44,751 nt of DNA from an uncultured Mollicutes bacterium (GTDB taxonomy: Bacteria > Bacillota_I > Bacilli_A > RF39 > UBA660): assembly GCA_947652375.1 (NCBI GenBank), contig CANTCS010000010.1:1-44751 (forward strand), given 5' to 3'. The notes beneath the pieces were generated by a model that saw nothing but the letters and a program-made list of their open reading frames with translations, had not been told where the DNA came from and searched no databases. The position numbers and the translations under genes are program-made. The first letter of the stretch is position 1, and every line of letters starts with the position of its first letter. Positions 33,328 through 43,460 of this stretch are shown in pieces.

Positions 33328-35469
33328 ATGGATAAAAAGAAAATTATTATTACAACAATAGTTTTATTGCTAGGATTGGGTACTTTTGTTTTTGCTAATC
33401 CTGATGAAAATTTAGAGGGAAATGATATAAAGGAATTAGAAGACATTAATAAAAATGATTTGAGTGATTCAAAGAGCTCAACTAAAGATGATGATACTGA
33501 AATAGTTAATGGTTACACAAATGATAATTATTTAAATGATATACCGAATAATATAACACCTCCTAACACTGTTCTTTCTAATTTGAATCAATATTTTAAT
33601 GGTAATAATCAAGCAAATAACAACCATAATTCTAATAGTGGAAATAATAATAGTAATAGTAACAATAATGGTAGTACAGGAGATGGTAGTAAGCCTATTA
33701 CACCTCCTGATAAGGAGGATAAGCCCGATGAGAAACCTGGTAACAAACCTGATGAAAAACCTGAAGAGAAGCCTGATTTGCCAATAATTGATGATATTAA
33801 TGAAATTAGAGTGTTAATTGATACTTTAAATAATAAAGTAATTAATGCAACTTCTAGAGCAGATATTTTAAATGCTATTGATTACAGAGATAAAAATAAT
33901 ATTATAAAATCAGTTGATAACATATTAGATCAAAATATTAAATTAGAGTTTCAAGCTATTTTAGATGACTTAAATATTATTTTAGATGATGATAAAGAAC
34001 CGTTAATTAATGGAATTAAAAATCATGAATATACTAATAAAAATGTTAATTTATCAATAGTAGAAGAATCTATCAACAAAGTATTTTTAAATGATCAAGA
34101 GATAACTGATTTAGATTTATTGAAAAATATAGACAAAGAGGGAAGTTATACATTAGTTGTTACTGATAAGGCTTTTAATGAAACTAAAATTATTTTTACT
34201 ATTGATTTTACAAAACCTATTGTTAGTGTTACTACTAGTAATAATAATCAAATTACAAGTAGTAGTGTTGTAGTTTATATTAAAGCTAATGAAGAATTAC
34301 AGGAAGTTTTAGGATGGAATTTATCAAAAGATGGAAAAACACTTTTAAAAACATTTGATTATAATACTGGTTTGCAAGTAATCGAAGTATGTGATTTAGC
34401 TGGAAATAAAGTTAATGTAGAATATGAGGTTATGAATATAAAAAATAATAAACCTTCAGTTGATGAGAAAGATATATTTTACAGTACAAAGGAACTTACT
34501 AATGGTGATGTAATAGTAACTATTAAAGTATCAAAGCCTGTATTTGCTCCAGTGGGATGGACACCATCTGAGGGATATACTGTTTTTACTAAAACCTTTA
34601 CGAAGAATGAGACAGAGATAGTTTTACTTAGAGATATATTAGGAAATACAAATATTGTTAATATAGTTGTTGATAATATTGATAAAGATGCTCCTCAAGC
34701 TAATGTGGTTTACTCAATCGATCAAAGTGTTAAAACTAACGATAAAGTGAAAGTAGATATTAAATTAAATGAAAAAATTAAGAAACCTTTAGATGGTTCT
34801 TGGACGATATCAAATGATAATTTAACTCTTTCAAAAACTTTTATTAAAAATGCAGAAGAGATTGTTCAAATAGAAGATTTAGTAGGAAATAAAACTAATG
34901 TTCCTATAAAAGTTCAAAATATTGATAAAAATTTAGATGGAATAATTGTTAAAACAAGTAATAATGATGTAAGTACAAATAATGATGTTACAGTATCTAT
35001 AATTGCTTTAAAAGAATTAAAAGCAGTTAATGGATGGAATTTATCAGATGATAAAACAAAACTTACTAGAATCTTTGATAAAGTTACAAAAGATATAGTT
35101 GAAGTAGAAACAATTGATCAAGAAAATTATGCTGTTTATTATGAGGTTAAAAATCTTGATAAAATTGCACCAGTAGTTAAAGAAAGTGATATTACATATA
35201 ATCAAAATGCTGATGGCTCTGTATTTGTTACTTTTACAGTTTCTAAGTCAATATTCCCTCCAGAGGATGGTTGGATAGCATCGAATGGGTATACAGTATT
35301 TACAAAACTTTATACAGAAAGTAGCGATGAGAGTATATGTTTAAGAGATATTTATGGTAATACTAGTAATTTAAGAATTAAAGTTAATGTTTTAGCTATT
35401 AGAGAAATAAATAATTTTGTTAGAGAAAATACAAATATGTTTAGTAATTTAGTAAGTAATATTTTTTAA
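33328..35469 (+). CDS. secreted repeat protein with Ig-like modules
   Basis: A surface protein of 713 residues. A signal peptide (LLLGLGTFVFA) is followed by an acidic region, an Asn/Ser/Gly-rich linker (about 90-125) and a Pro/Asp/Lys-rich run with repeated PDEKP (about 130-155). A helical segment comes next (about 155-235), then an Ig-like domain with SYTLVVTDKAFN. From about 290 to 690 several modules of about 85 residues repeat the pattern GWNLSKDGKTL, DLAGNKVN, and IDKxAPxV. No LPxTG or membrane anchor is at the C-terminus, so attachment is by another route or it is released. AGGGAG precedes the ATG. Family-level function is not known; adhesive or stalk-forming use is likely. Confidence 0.75.
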   Translation: MDKKKIIITTIVLLLGLGTFVFANPDENLEGNDIKELEDINKNDLSDSKSSTKDDDTEIVNGYTNDNYLNDIPNNITPPNTVLSNLNQYFNGNNQANNNHNSNSGNNNSNSNNNGSTGDGSKPITPPDKEDKPDEKPGNKPDEKPEEKPDLPIIDDINEIRVLIDTLNNKVINATSRADILNAIDYRDKNNIIKSVDNILDQNIKLEFQAILDDLNIILDDDKEPLINGIKNHEYTNKNVNLSIVEESINKVFLNDQEITDLDLLKNIDKEGSYTLVVTDKAFNETKIIFTIDFTKPIVSVTTSNNNQITSSSVVVYIKANEELQEVLGWNLSKDGKTLLKTFDYNTGLQVIEVCDLAGNKVNVEYEVMNIKNNKPSVDEKDIFYSTKELTNGDVIVTIKVSKPVFAPVGWTPSEGYTVFTKTFTKNETEIVLLRDILGNTNIVNIVVDNIDKDAPQANVVYSIDQSVKTNDKVKVDIKLNEKIKKPLDGSWTISNDNLTLSKTFIKNAEEIVQIEDLVGNKTNVPIKVQNIDKNLDGIIVKTSNNDVSTNNDVTVSIIALKELKAVNGWNLSDDKTKLTRIFDKVTKDIVEVETIDQENYAVYYEVKNLDKIAPVVKESDITYNQNADGSVFVTFTVSKSIFPPEDGWIASNGYTVFTKLYTESSDESICLRDIYGNTSNLRIKVNVLAIREINNFVRENTNMFSNLVSNIF

Positions 35470-35548
35470 AGATTAGTTTTCTATTTAAAAATATAGTTGG
35501 ATACAAATCTAATAAATTATATAAAACTGATGACATAAAAGTAATATG

Positions 35549-35582
35549 AACCCCGTTTCTTGGACATAGGAACGAGGTTTTT
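35549..35582 (+). terminator. GC-rich terminator after the repeat protein
   Basis: An 11-position stem (35549-35559 with 35569-35579; one C-A mismatch, one T-G pair) with loop TTGGACATA is followed by T residues. Confidence 0.75.
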
Positions 35583-35772
35583 ATATGAGTAAATTAATTT
35601 ATAATGATAAAATGTAATAGATATATATATAAAGAAAATGTGCATGAAGGATAAATAAAAAATCAACTTTTTTTTTATTTTTCTTTTAAAAATAAGTAGT
35701 TTTTTTAAAAATTTTTAATAAAAATCTTGAATTATAATACAATTTAATATACAATAAAAAAAAGGAGTGAGA

Positions 35773-36237
35773 ATGGTGAAAAAAATTAATTTAATGATTA
35801 TAGGATTAGCATCATTGACTTTGTTAACTGGTTGTGGAAAAAAAGAAGAAACTTTAGTTTGTACAAATAATCAAACTCAAAGTGGTATTAGTATGGATCA
35901 AGAAATTACTATGAAATTTGTTAGTAATAAAGTTAGCTCAGTAAAAATGGTAGTTGATACTAAGGCAGTTGAAGATACTATTAAAGAAAATTGGTCAGTA
36001 TTTGCTTCAACAATGGATAAGCAATATAAAGATAAGAAAGAAGAAGGTATTACTTTAAAAGTTGAAAATAACAACAAAGAATATACTTATAAAGTTTCTT
36101 TAGATGTTGACTTAAATAAAGTAAGTGAAAAAAGTTTAGCTGAATATGATTTATCTAGTATTGCTAAATCAAAAGAAAATTTAAAAGAAGTTCAAAAGTC
36201 TGCTGAAAAAGATGGCTTTAAATGTAAAGTAAAGTAG
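35773..36237 (+). CDS. YehR/DUF1307-like lipoprotein
   Basis: A lipoprotein of 154 residues. The signal peptide ends in the lipobox LLTGC with C21 as the lipidated residue. The mature part starts with a charged KKEE and CTNNQ, then a beta-rich domain with NKVSSVKMVVD, and ends with FKCKVK, so a second and third Cys may form a disulphide. The pattern resembles the YehR/DUF1307 group of small lipoproteins. The ATG at 35773 follows AAAGGAG by five bases; a GTG at 35767 is also in frame but overlaps that site. It stands alone with its own terminator. Confidence 0.78.
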   Translation: MVKKINLMIIGLASLTLLTGCGKKEETLVCTNNQTQSGISMDQEITMKFVSNKVSSVKMVVDTKAVEDTIKENWSVFASTMDKQYKDKKEEGITLKVENNNKEYTYKVSLDVDLNKVSEKSLAEYDLSSIAKSKENLKEVQKSAEKDGFKCKVK

Positions 36238-36245
36238 ATTTTTAT

Positions 36246-36279
36246 AATTAGTTTTATATTTTAAAACTAATTTTTTTTT
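36246..36279 (+). terminator. intrinsic terminator of the lipoprotein gene
   Basis: A perfect 11-pair stem AATTAGTTTTA/TAAAACTAATT with a five-base loop is followed by T residues. Confidence 0.8.
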
Positions 36280-36294
36280 GAGAAAATTTTATTG

Positions 36295-36323
36295 TTGACA
36301 ATAGAACAAATGTATTATATATT
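36295..36323 (+). promoter_or_regulatory. promoter of addBA
   Basis: TTGACA (36295-36300), a 17-base spacer and TATATT (36318-36323), one base off consensus. The gene starts 70 bases on, leaving a leader of about 60 bases. Confidence 0.65.
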
Positions 36324-36392
36324 AAGTTTAAAGACAAGATGTTTTATAGACTTTAAATGACTACTTTGGTAAAATAAAGAAGGTGGTAGTAA

Positions 36393-38696
36393 ATGGAAAA
36401 TATGATTATAGTGTGTCCTTTTGAAGAGAAGTTTAAAATTTTAACTAAATTAAATAATTTAGAAAAAAAAGCTTTATTGGATATAAAATTTATGACAAAG
36501 GATGAATATTTAAAAAATTATTATTTTAACTATGATGAAAAAACTATTTATTATTTGATGAAAAATTATAATTATAATATAGATGTTGCTAAAGTATATT
36601 TGAGTAATTTGTATATTATTGATGAATTTAAAAATTATAAAAATGAAAAGTTGCAATTTTTAAAAAAATTAAAGATTGAATTGAAGGAGAATCAACTTCT
36701 TTATTATAATTATAACTTTAAAAATTATCTGAAAAAGCGAATTGTTAAAGTTATTAATTATTTTTCTTTGGAAAAATATGAAGAAAAAGCTCTTAATTAT
36801 AAAGCGGATTTGTCATGTAAGCCTTTAGTTGAAAATGTTGTAGAATGTGAAACAATTGAAGAAGAAATTAATTATGTTTGTATTAAAATTATACAATTAA
36901 TAGAACAAGGAGTAGATATCAATAAGATTTTTCTTACTAATGTTTCTAATGATTATTTTTATATTATTGAAAAATTATTTAATTTTTATAATATACCAAT
37001 AAATCTTGATTTTAAAGATACTATTTTTTCAACTAAAATAGTAGCTGATTATTTTAAAACAAGAAAAATAGATGATATTAATAAAGATAATAATTTAATA
37101 AATAAAAGTTTAATTGAAATACTTAATAGTGTAAATGAGTTAGATGAAGATAAGTTTAAAGATAAAATAATAGTAGATAAATTGAAAAAAACATATATTG
37201 AAAATAAGAAATTTAAGAATGCAGTAAATATTAAAAATTTATATGAAGAATCTTTTACAAGTGATGAATATGTATTTGTAATTGGTTTTAATCAAGATAG
37301 TTTACCAAAAATAAAAAAAGATATTGAGTTTATTGATGATGATTGCAAGAATGAAGTGGAATTATATTCTACTAGTTATCTAAATAAGAGAGAAAAAGAT
37401 ATTGTATTATTTTTGTTAAGTAGAATTAAAAATCTTTTTTTAAGTTATAAATTAACTAGTCCTTTTTCTACTTATTATAGATCAAGTTTAATAGATGAAG
37501 TTAATTTAAAAATTGTGAAGCCTAATTTAGATAATTATCAGTATTCAAATGTATATAATAAAATAAGACTTGCTGAAAAATTAGATAAATACTATCTTTA
37601 TGGAGAAAAAGATTATTATTTAGAAAAATTATTAGGTTATTATAAGATTCCATATAAAGAATATAGTAATAAATTTACTGGAATTGATAATGATATTTAT
37701 CTTAAAAATTTAGATTATCCATTCCGATTAAGTTATACTTCCTTGAATAATTATTGTGAATGTAAGTTTAAATATTATTTAAAAAATGTTTTGAAATTAG
37801 ATACTTTTGAAGAAACATTTTCTAGTTTTATTGGTAATATGTTTCATAAAATGTTGTCGTTGTTTAAAAAAAGTGATTTTAATTTAGAATTAGAATATAA
37901 GAATTTTTTAGATAATAGAGAATTAAGTTTAAAAGAAAAAATTTTATTAATAAGAATAAAGAATGAACTTATAAAATTAATAGATGTTTTAAAAAAACAA
38001 CAATTATTAACTGGGTATAATGAGGAAATGTTTGAAGCAAAAGCAATAGTTCCAATCGATAAGAGTGTTGCTGTGGAGTTTGTGGGATATATTGATAAAA
38101 TAATGTTTTATAGCAATATAGATGATACCTATTTTTCAATTGTTGATTATAAGACAGGTTTTATAGATACTCATATAGAAGCTATGAAATATGGTCTTCA
38201 TATGCAACTTCCTATATATTTATATTTAATTCATTATTCGAAATTATTTAGTAATCCAATTTTTACTGGAATTTATTATCAAAATATCTTATTCAATTAT
38301 CCAAGTTGGAGTCCTAAATTAGAAAGTGAAAGTAAATATTTTTTAAATGGTTATTCTACTGATGATTTTTCTATTTTATCAAGATTTGATTCTACTTGTG
38401 AAAATAGTGAATTGATAAAAAGTATGAAATATTCTGAGGATAAGGGATTTGGTACTTATTCTAAATTAATTTCTAATGATACTTTATATAATATGCTTAA
38501 ATTTACAAAGAAACATATTGAAGAGAGATGTGATGAAATTATCAATGGGGATTTTAGTATTAATCCAAAAGTATATGCATTAAATAATGTTTCATGTACT
38601 TATTGTCCTTTTAATGATATTTGTTTTATGAAAGATGATAATCTTATTTATTTAGAAAAAGTGGATAATTTGGATTTTTTAGGAGATGATGAATAA
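36393..38696 (+). CDS. addB: AddB/RexB-like subunit of the AddAB helicase-nuclease, compact form
   Basis: The partner of AddA in double-strand break repair. The C-terminal third is a PD-(D/E)XK nuclease: LSYTSLNNYCECKFKYYLK, GNMFHKML, and the catalytic run YFSIVDYKTG, followed by QLPIYLYL. The cysteines of YCECK and those of CTYCPFNDIC fit the Fe-S cluster that caps AddB nucleases. At 767 residues it is much shorter than Bacillus AddB (about 1166), and the N-terminus (MENMIIVCPFEEKF) has no GxxGxGKT loop, so the helicase-like half is reduced and probably cannot bind ATP. AAGGTGG precedes the ATG. The stop overlaps the addA start (TAATG). Confidence 0.88.
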   Translation: MENMIIVCPFEEKFKILTKLNNLEKKALLDIKFMTKDEYLKNYYFNYDEKTIYYLMKNYNYNIDVAKVYLSNLYIIDEFKNYKNEKLQFLKKLKIELKENQLLYYNYNFKNYLKKRIVKVINYFSLEKYEEKALNYKADLSCKPLVENVVECETIEEEINYVCIKIIQLIEQGVDINKIFLTNVSNDYFYIIEKLFNFYNIPINLDFKDTIFSTKIVADYFKTRKIDDINKDNNLINKSLIEILNSVNELDEDKFKDKIIVDKLKKTYIENKKFKNAVNIKNLYEESFTSDEYVFVIGFNQDSLPKIKKDIEFIDDDCKNEVELYSTSYLNKREKDIVLFLLSRIKNLFLSYKLTSPFSTYYRSSLIDEVNLKIVKPNLDNYQYSNVYNKIRLAEKLDKYYLYGEKDYYLEKLLGYYKIPYKEYSNKFTGIDNDIYLKNLDYPFRLSYTSLNNYCECKFKYYLKNVLKLDTFEETFSSFIGNMFHKMLSLFKKSDFNLELEYKNFLDNRELSLKEKILLIRIKNELIKLIDVLKKQQLLTGYNEEMFEAKAIVPIDKSVAVEFVGYIDKIMFYSNIDDTYFSIVDYKTGFIDTHIEAMKYGLHMQLPIYLYLIHYSKLFSNPIFTGIYYQNILFNYPSWSPKLESESKYFLNGYSTDDFSILSRFDSTCENSELIKSMKYSEDKGFGTYSKLISNDTLYNMLKFTKKHIEERCDEIINGDFSINPKVYALNNVSCTYCPFNDICFMKDDNLIYLEKVDNLDFLGDDE

Positions 38697-41600
38697 TGGC
38701 TTGGACAGCAGAGCAACAACAGGCGATTGACTTAGAAGGAAAGAATATAATAGTATCAGCGGGAGCTGGTAGTGGGAAAACAGCTGTTTTAACTGCAAGA
38801 GTACAAAGAAAATTAAAAAGTGGAGTTCATGTTAATGAGTTGCTGGTATTGACATTTACTAATGCTGCAGCAGCTGAAATGCGTGAGAGAATTAGAAAAG
38901 CAATAAATAAAACGCCAGGTTTAGAAAATGAAGCTAATTTAATAGATGGAGCATATATTACAACTTTTGATTCTTTCTCTTTAGCAATGGTTAAAAAATA
39001 TCATACAAGATTAAATGTTAGCAATAATATAAAAATTACGGATGAAGTTTTAATTGATATGAAAAAAAAGGAATTATTAGATGTTATTTTTGATGAGAAC
39101 TATCTTTCTCCTAAAAAAAGTTTCTTAAAATTAATTAATGATTTTTGTTTAAAAGATGATAAGGAACTTAAAAGTTATATTCTAAATATATATAAGAAAA
39201 TTGAGTTAAAATATGATAAAGAAGAATATTTAGAAAAATATTTTGACTTAGAAATGAATGAAAATAAAGTTGATACTATAATTAGTGAATTTGTAGGTTT
39301 ATTAAAAGAAAAACAGAATTATATTAAAGATTTAATTGCAAAGTTGAGTGAATATTTTGATGGTGATTTTATTTCGAAAGTTGAAGCCAGTTTAGCAAAA
39401 ATTTTAAAGGCTGATTCTTATGAAGATTTTAAAATGGCAATTGATTATAAAGCGATTTTATCTCCTCGAGGGTCATTAGAAACTGGTAAAAAATTAAAAG
39501 CAGTTATTTATAATTTAGCAAAAGAAATTAAGGAATTATGTATTTATGATAATGTAAATGAGATTAAAGATGAAATTTTCTCTACTAAAGAAAGTTGTGG
39601 GATAATCATTGATATTTTAAAGAAATTTGATTCAAGATTAGAAGAATATAAAAAGGAAAATGGAATTTATAATTTTACAGATATTGCTAGATTAGCTATT
39701 AAAGTTGTTTTAGAAAATCCTGATATTAGAGAAGAACTAACTAATAGTTTTAATGAAATTTTAGTTGATGAATATCAAGATACTAGTGATACTCAAGAAA
39801 AATTTATATCTTTAATTTCTAAGAATAATGTTTATATGGTTGGAGATATTAAGCAATCAATTTATAGATTTAGAAATGCTAATCCTTATATATTTAAAGA
39901 AAAATATGATAATTATAGAGATACTGATCAAGGAATAAAAATAGATTTACTTAAAAATTTTAGATCAAGGAGAGAGGTTCTTTCGAATATAAATTTGCTA
40001 TTTGATCTTTTTATGGATGATAAAATTGGTGGTGCAGATTATAAAAAGAGTCATAGAATGGTTTTTGGAAATGACAGTTATTTAAATGAGGGTTATACTA
40101 CGCAAAATTATAATTTTGAAGTTATTACATATAATAAAGATGAATTAGGAAATATAACAAAAGATGAAGAAGAGGCATTCATAATTGGAAAAGATATAAT
40201 AGATAAAGTACAAAATAAATTTCAAGTCTTTGATAAAGATCGTCTTATTTTAAGAGATATTGAATATAAAGATTTTGTAATTTTATTAGATAAAAGTAAA
40301 AATTTTAATCTTTATAAAAAGATTTTTGAATATCTTCATATACCGCTGTCTATTTTAAAAGATGAATCTTTAAAAAGAGATGAAGATGTGCTAGTTTTAA
40401 AAAATTTATTAAAACTGATAATTTGTATAAAAGAGAAGTCTTTTGAAAAAGAGTTTAAGTATTCTTTTACTTCAGTAAGTCGTAGTTTTTTATTTAAAAT
40501 TAGTGATGATGAAATATATAAATATTTTGTTAATGATAATTTTTTTGAGTCAAAACTTTATGAAAAATGCTTAATGTTAGCAGAATATATCGATAATATG
40601 AGTGCTTCAGCTTCTCTTAGATTTTTATTAAAAGAATTTAATTATGAAGAGAAATTAATTACAGTTGGAAATGTTAAAGCATTTAGAGTGAGATGCGAAT
40701 ATTTTTATAATTTAATTAAAGACTATGAAGAATCTGGTAATACAATTTATGATTTTGTAGAATATTTAGATAGTATTTTTAATGAAGATTATGATATAAA
40801 GTTTAACGTTACTAGTAGTAATAACAATAGTTGTAAGATAATGACTATTCATAAGTCTAAGGGGTTAGAGTTTCCAATTTGCTATTTTGCTGGATTTAGT
40901 TCTAAATTTAATACAAGTGAACTAAAAGAAAAAATTATATTTGATAACAAATATGGAATTATAATGCCTAAAGTCGAAGAAAGTTATAAAGATACAATTT
41001 TAAAAAAATTAGTGAAAATTAATACTAAGAGAGAAGAAATTTCAGAAAAAATTCGTCTTTTATATGTTGCTGTTACAAGAGCAAAAGAGAAAATGATTAT
41101 TGTAATGCCAGAATTAAAAGAAGAGAATGAGGTATTAGATTTTGTTCCATTTTATGAGAGAGAGAAATATAATTCATTTTTAGGGATTATGCAAAGTATT
41201 TATAGTGTTTTATTACCATTTATAACTAAGACTAATGTATTCGCTAATAAAGAATATTTAAAAAATGAAGTTGTAAATAATAATATTTTATTAGAAAGTA
41301 ATTATAATTTAAAAATAACAGAATTAAATATAAAACCTATAGAAATTGAAAATCTTCAATATTCAAAAGAGACATCTAATTTAGTGTCAAAAGAAGAAAA
41401 GTATTTAATGAGTGTAGGAAGAAAAGTACATGAAATCTTAGAATTTATGGATTTTAATGATTTGAGCTACTTAGATAAGGTTGATAAGTCAATAGAGAAA
41501 AAAATTAAGGCATTTTTAAATAGCAAAATAATGGAAAATAAATTAGATTGTAAAATGTATAAAGAATATGAGTTCTTTGATTATGATAATATGGTTTTGG

Positions 41601-41797
41601 CACATGGTATAATTGATTTATTAATTGAGGAGTCAGATAAGATAACTATTATTGACTTTAAACTAAAAAATATCGATGATAGTAATTATGATAATCAACT
41701 TAAAGGTTATAAGTCTTATATTAGTAAAAAATGTGGAAAAAAAGTTGAATGTTTTTTATATTCAATATTAAATGAAAACTATCGAGAAATTATTTAG
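38696..41797 (+). CDS. addA: AddA/RexA helicase-nuclease subunit
   Basis: An ATP-dependent superfamily 1A helicase with nuclease domain, 1033 residues, that unwinds and resects DNA ends for recombination. Motifs in order are Walker A SAGAGSGKTA (about 21-30), TFTNAAAAEMR, the Walker B VDEYQDTSDTQ, GDIKQSIYRFR, MTIHKSKGLEFP, and LLYVAVTRAKEKM. The C-terminal nuclease begins with GRKVHEILEFMDF and has GIIDLL followed by TIIDFKLK and QLKGYK, matching the AddA nuclease. It is shorter than Bacillus AddA (about 1230), as is its partner. Translation is coupled to addB. The intact AddA motifs imply one working motor in this complex. Confidence 0.95.
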   Translation: MAWTAEQQQAIDLEGKNIIVSAGAGSGKTAVLTARVQRKLKSGVHVNELLVLTFTNAAAAEMRERIRKAINKTPGLENEANLIDGAYITTFDSFSLAMVKKYHTRLNVSNNIKITDEVLIDMKKKELLDVIFDENYLSPKKSFLKLINDFCLKDDKELKSYILNIYKKIELKYDKEEYLEKYFDLEMNENKVDTIISEFVGLLKEKQNYIKDLIAKLSEYFDGDFISKVEASLAKILKADSYEDFKMAIDYKAILSPRGSLETGKKLKAVIYNLAKEIKELCIYDNVNEIKDEIFSTKESCGIIIDILKKFDSRLEEYKKENGIYNFTDIARLAIKVVLENPDIREELTNSFNEILVDEYQDTSDTQEKFISLISKNNVYMVGDIKQSIYRFRNANPYIFKEKYDNYRDTDQGIKIDLLKNFRSRREVLSNINLLFDLFMDDKIGGADYKKSHRMVFGNDSYLNEGYTTQNYNFEVITYNKDELGNITKDEEEAFIIGKDIIDKVQNKFQVFDKDRLILRDIEYKDFVILLDKSKNFNLYKKIFEYLHIPLSILKDESLKRDEDVLVLKNLLKLIICIKEKSFEKEFKYSFTSVSRSFLFKISDDEIYKYFVNDNFFESKLYEKCLMLAEYIDNMSASASLRFLLKEFNYEEKLITVGNVKAFRVRCEYFYNLIKDYEESGNTIYDFVEYLDSIFNEDYDIKFNVTSSNNNSCKIMTIHKSKGLEFPICYFAGFSSKFNTSELKEKIIFDNKYGIIMPKVEESYKDTILKKLVKINTKREEISEKIRLLYVAVTRAKEKMIIVMPELKEENEVLDFVPFYEREKYNSFLGIMQSIYSVLLPFITKTNVFANKEYLKNEVVNNNILLESNYNLKITELNIKPIEIENLQYSKETSNLVSKEEKYLMSVGRKVHEILEFMDFNDLSYLDKVDKSIEKKIKAFLNSKIMENKLDCKMYKEYEFFDYDNMVLAHGIIDLLIEESDKITIIDFKLKNIDDSNYDNQLKGYKSYISKKCGKKVECFLYSILNENYREII

Positions 41798-41911
41798 TTT
41801 TGTATTTTGCTTTAAATATTTTTATGTTAAAATAAAAGAAACTTTAGAGATAATATGAAATTATTTATAATATAAATTAATATAATAAATTTTTAAAGAA
41901 AAGGTGCATAT

Positions 41912-43459
41912 ATGAAAATAGATAGATTAACAATTGGTGAATTAATGGATTATTCTTTGAATTTTACAGGTGGTATAAAAAAATTTCCTTTAAATGAAAT
42001 CAGTAAATATTTATATCGTCGTATTGATAATAAAGAATATTGTTCAACTAGTGAATTAATGGAATTAAAAAATTATATTGAAATTTTAAATAGAAGGCTT
42101 TTTGATAAAAAGTATTCTCAACAGTTAAAAAAAATATTGAAAAGGGCAAAAAATCTTATTGAAATTTCTAATGAAAATATTTTAAAGTTAGAGAAAGAAA
42201 ATCAAATTATTAATATAGAAAATGATATTATAAATAATAGTATAGATAGTCAAATTTATAATATGGCAAAAAATATTATTTTTGAAATGAGAAAAAGTAA
42301 TCCTAATATTGAATATTTGTTAATTTATTTAAGAAAAATTGATAATTATTGTACAATAAATGTATCTTTTTTAGAATATAAAAATTTGCTTATTATATTA
42401 AATGATATAAAAAATAAAAAAGAAAAATTTAATAATTATGATATAAATAAGCAAAAAAATTTATATAACAAAATAGAAGCTTTAATAAAGCATATAAAAA
42501 ATAAAATTGAAGAATTAACTATTAAAGAAAAAATAGTTAATAATGATATCATTATTAATGAACATTTTCCTTTTATTAAGATTGACTCAATTGACTTTTT
42601 CACAGAAAAATTAGATTTGGTTACAGAAAATATTATGACTTTTGATGATGATAAAACTTTGACATTAGATGGAGCTTGTAAGGTTTGTAGAGAATTTAAC
42701 TATTATGTTTTAGATGTTTTTGTAGCAGATATTCCAACTTTTTTTAAACAAAATAAAAATATAAGTGAAGAAGCTTATAAGCGTGGAACTTCATTTTATA
42801 TAAAAGATAAAAAAACAATCAGAGTAGATATGTTACCATCATTTATAGCAAGAGATAATTTATCTTTAAAAGTTAATAAATTTAGAATAGCTATTAATTT
42901 TAAATTTATTATTTTAGATGACGGAAATATAATTTTTGATTCTATTTCTAGAAAAAAAATTAAAGTTACAGATAAATTTAATTTTAAAGATGTAGAAGAT
43001 TATTTGACTGCGGATGATAAAAAACATTTGTTTAATAGTAATTTAATTTTATACCATGAAATGATTACAAAATTATTAGGAAATAAATCTAACGGATTTT
43101 CGAATCAGTTTAATGCTAATAGTGCTTTTGATTTTGCATCTATTCCGTCTTTTTTAGTAAATAATTATATAGGAGAACATTCATCTTTTGCAATTTATAG
43201 AGAACATGGGAAGTTTGTTAAAGAATCATCTTTAAAATATACTCAATCTGTAACACCTTTAAGAAAATATGTTTCAAATATAAATCTTGCTTTTTTTCTA
43301 AATCAAAAGGGAGTTGTTTTATTTAATAAAAAAGATTTGAATTATGTAGTAATGCATGAAGATGAAATAATAGAACATCTTAATCAAACTGAAGATTTAG
43401 CAAAATTTGCAATGAATAATCCTGAATTTGTTAAAAGTAGGATGAAAAGAGGAAGATAA
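41912..43459 (+). CDS. divergent RNB-domain (RNase II/R-like) protein with partly lost active site
   Basis: A protein of 515 residues with no cold-shock or S1 domain. Residues 1-240 are helical and Lys/Asn-rich. From about 240 it follows the RNB fold by eye: MTFDDDKTLTLDGA, VLDVFVADIPTFFKQ, EAYKRGTSFYI, VDMLPSFI, and later SFAIYREHGK and QSVTPLRKYVSNINLAF, which match HIADVSHYV, KRGTSVYL, IPMLP, and TSPIRRYPDL of RNase R. The four conserved Asp (D201, D207, D209, D210 in Escherichia coli RNase II) correspond to D245, T251, D253 and G254, so two are replaced. It could be a weak nuclease or an RNA-binding relic. It is followed after one base by mtnN. Confidence 0.72.
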   Translation: MKIDRLTIGELMDYSLNFTGGIKKFPLNEISKYLYRRIDNKEYCSTSELMELKNYIEILNRRLFDKKYSQQLKKILKRAKNLIEISNENILKLEKENQIINIENDIINNSIDSQIYNMAKNIIFEMRKSNPNIEYLLIYLRKIDNYCTINVSFLEYKNLLIILNDIKNKKEKFNNYDINKQKNLYNKIEALIKHIKNKIEELTIKEKIVNNDIIINEHFPFIKIDSIDFFTEKLDLVTENIMTFDDDKTLTLDGACKVCREFNYYVLDVFVADIPTFFKQNKNISEEAYKRGTSFYIKDKKTIRVDMLPSFIARDNLSLKVNKFRIAINFKFIILDDGNIIFDSISRKKIKVTDKFNFKDVEDYLTADDKKHLFNSNLILYHEMITKLLGNKSNGFSNQFNANSAFDFASIPSFLVNNYIGEHSSFAIYREHGKFVKESSLKYTQSVTPLRKYVSNINLAFFLNQKGVVLFNKKDLNYVVMHEDEIIEHLNQTEDLAKFAMNNPEFVKSRMKRGR

Positions 43460-43460
43460 A

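Noticed and set aside
33700..33780. Short repeats coding PDEKP as a CRISPR-like array
   Set aside because: They are in frame in a Pro/Asp/Lys-rich linker of a secreted protein, irregular in length, and have no spacers.
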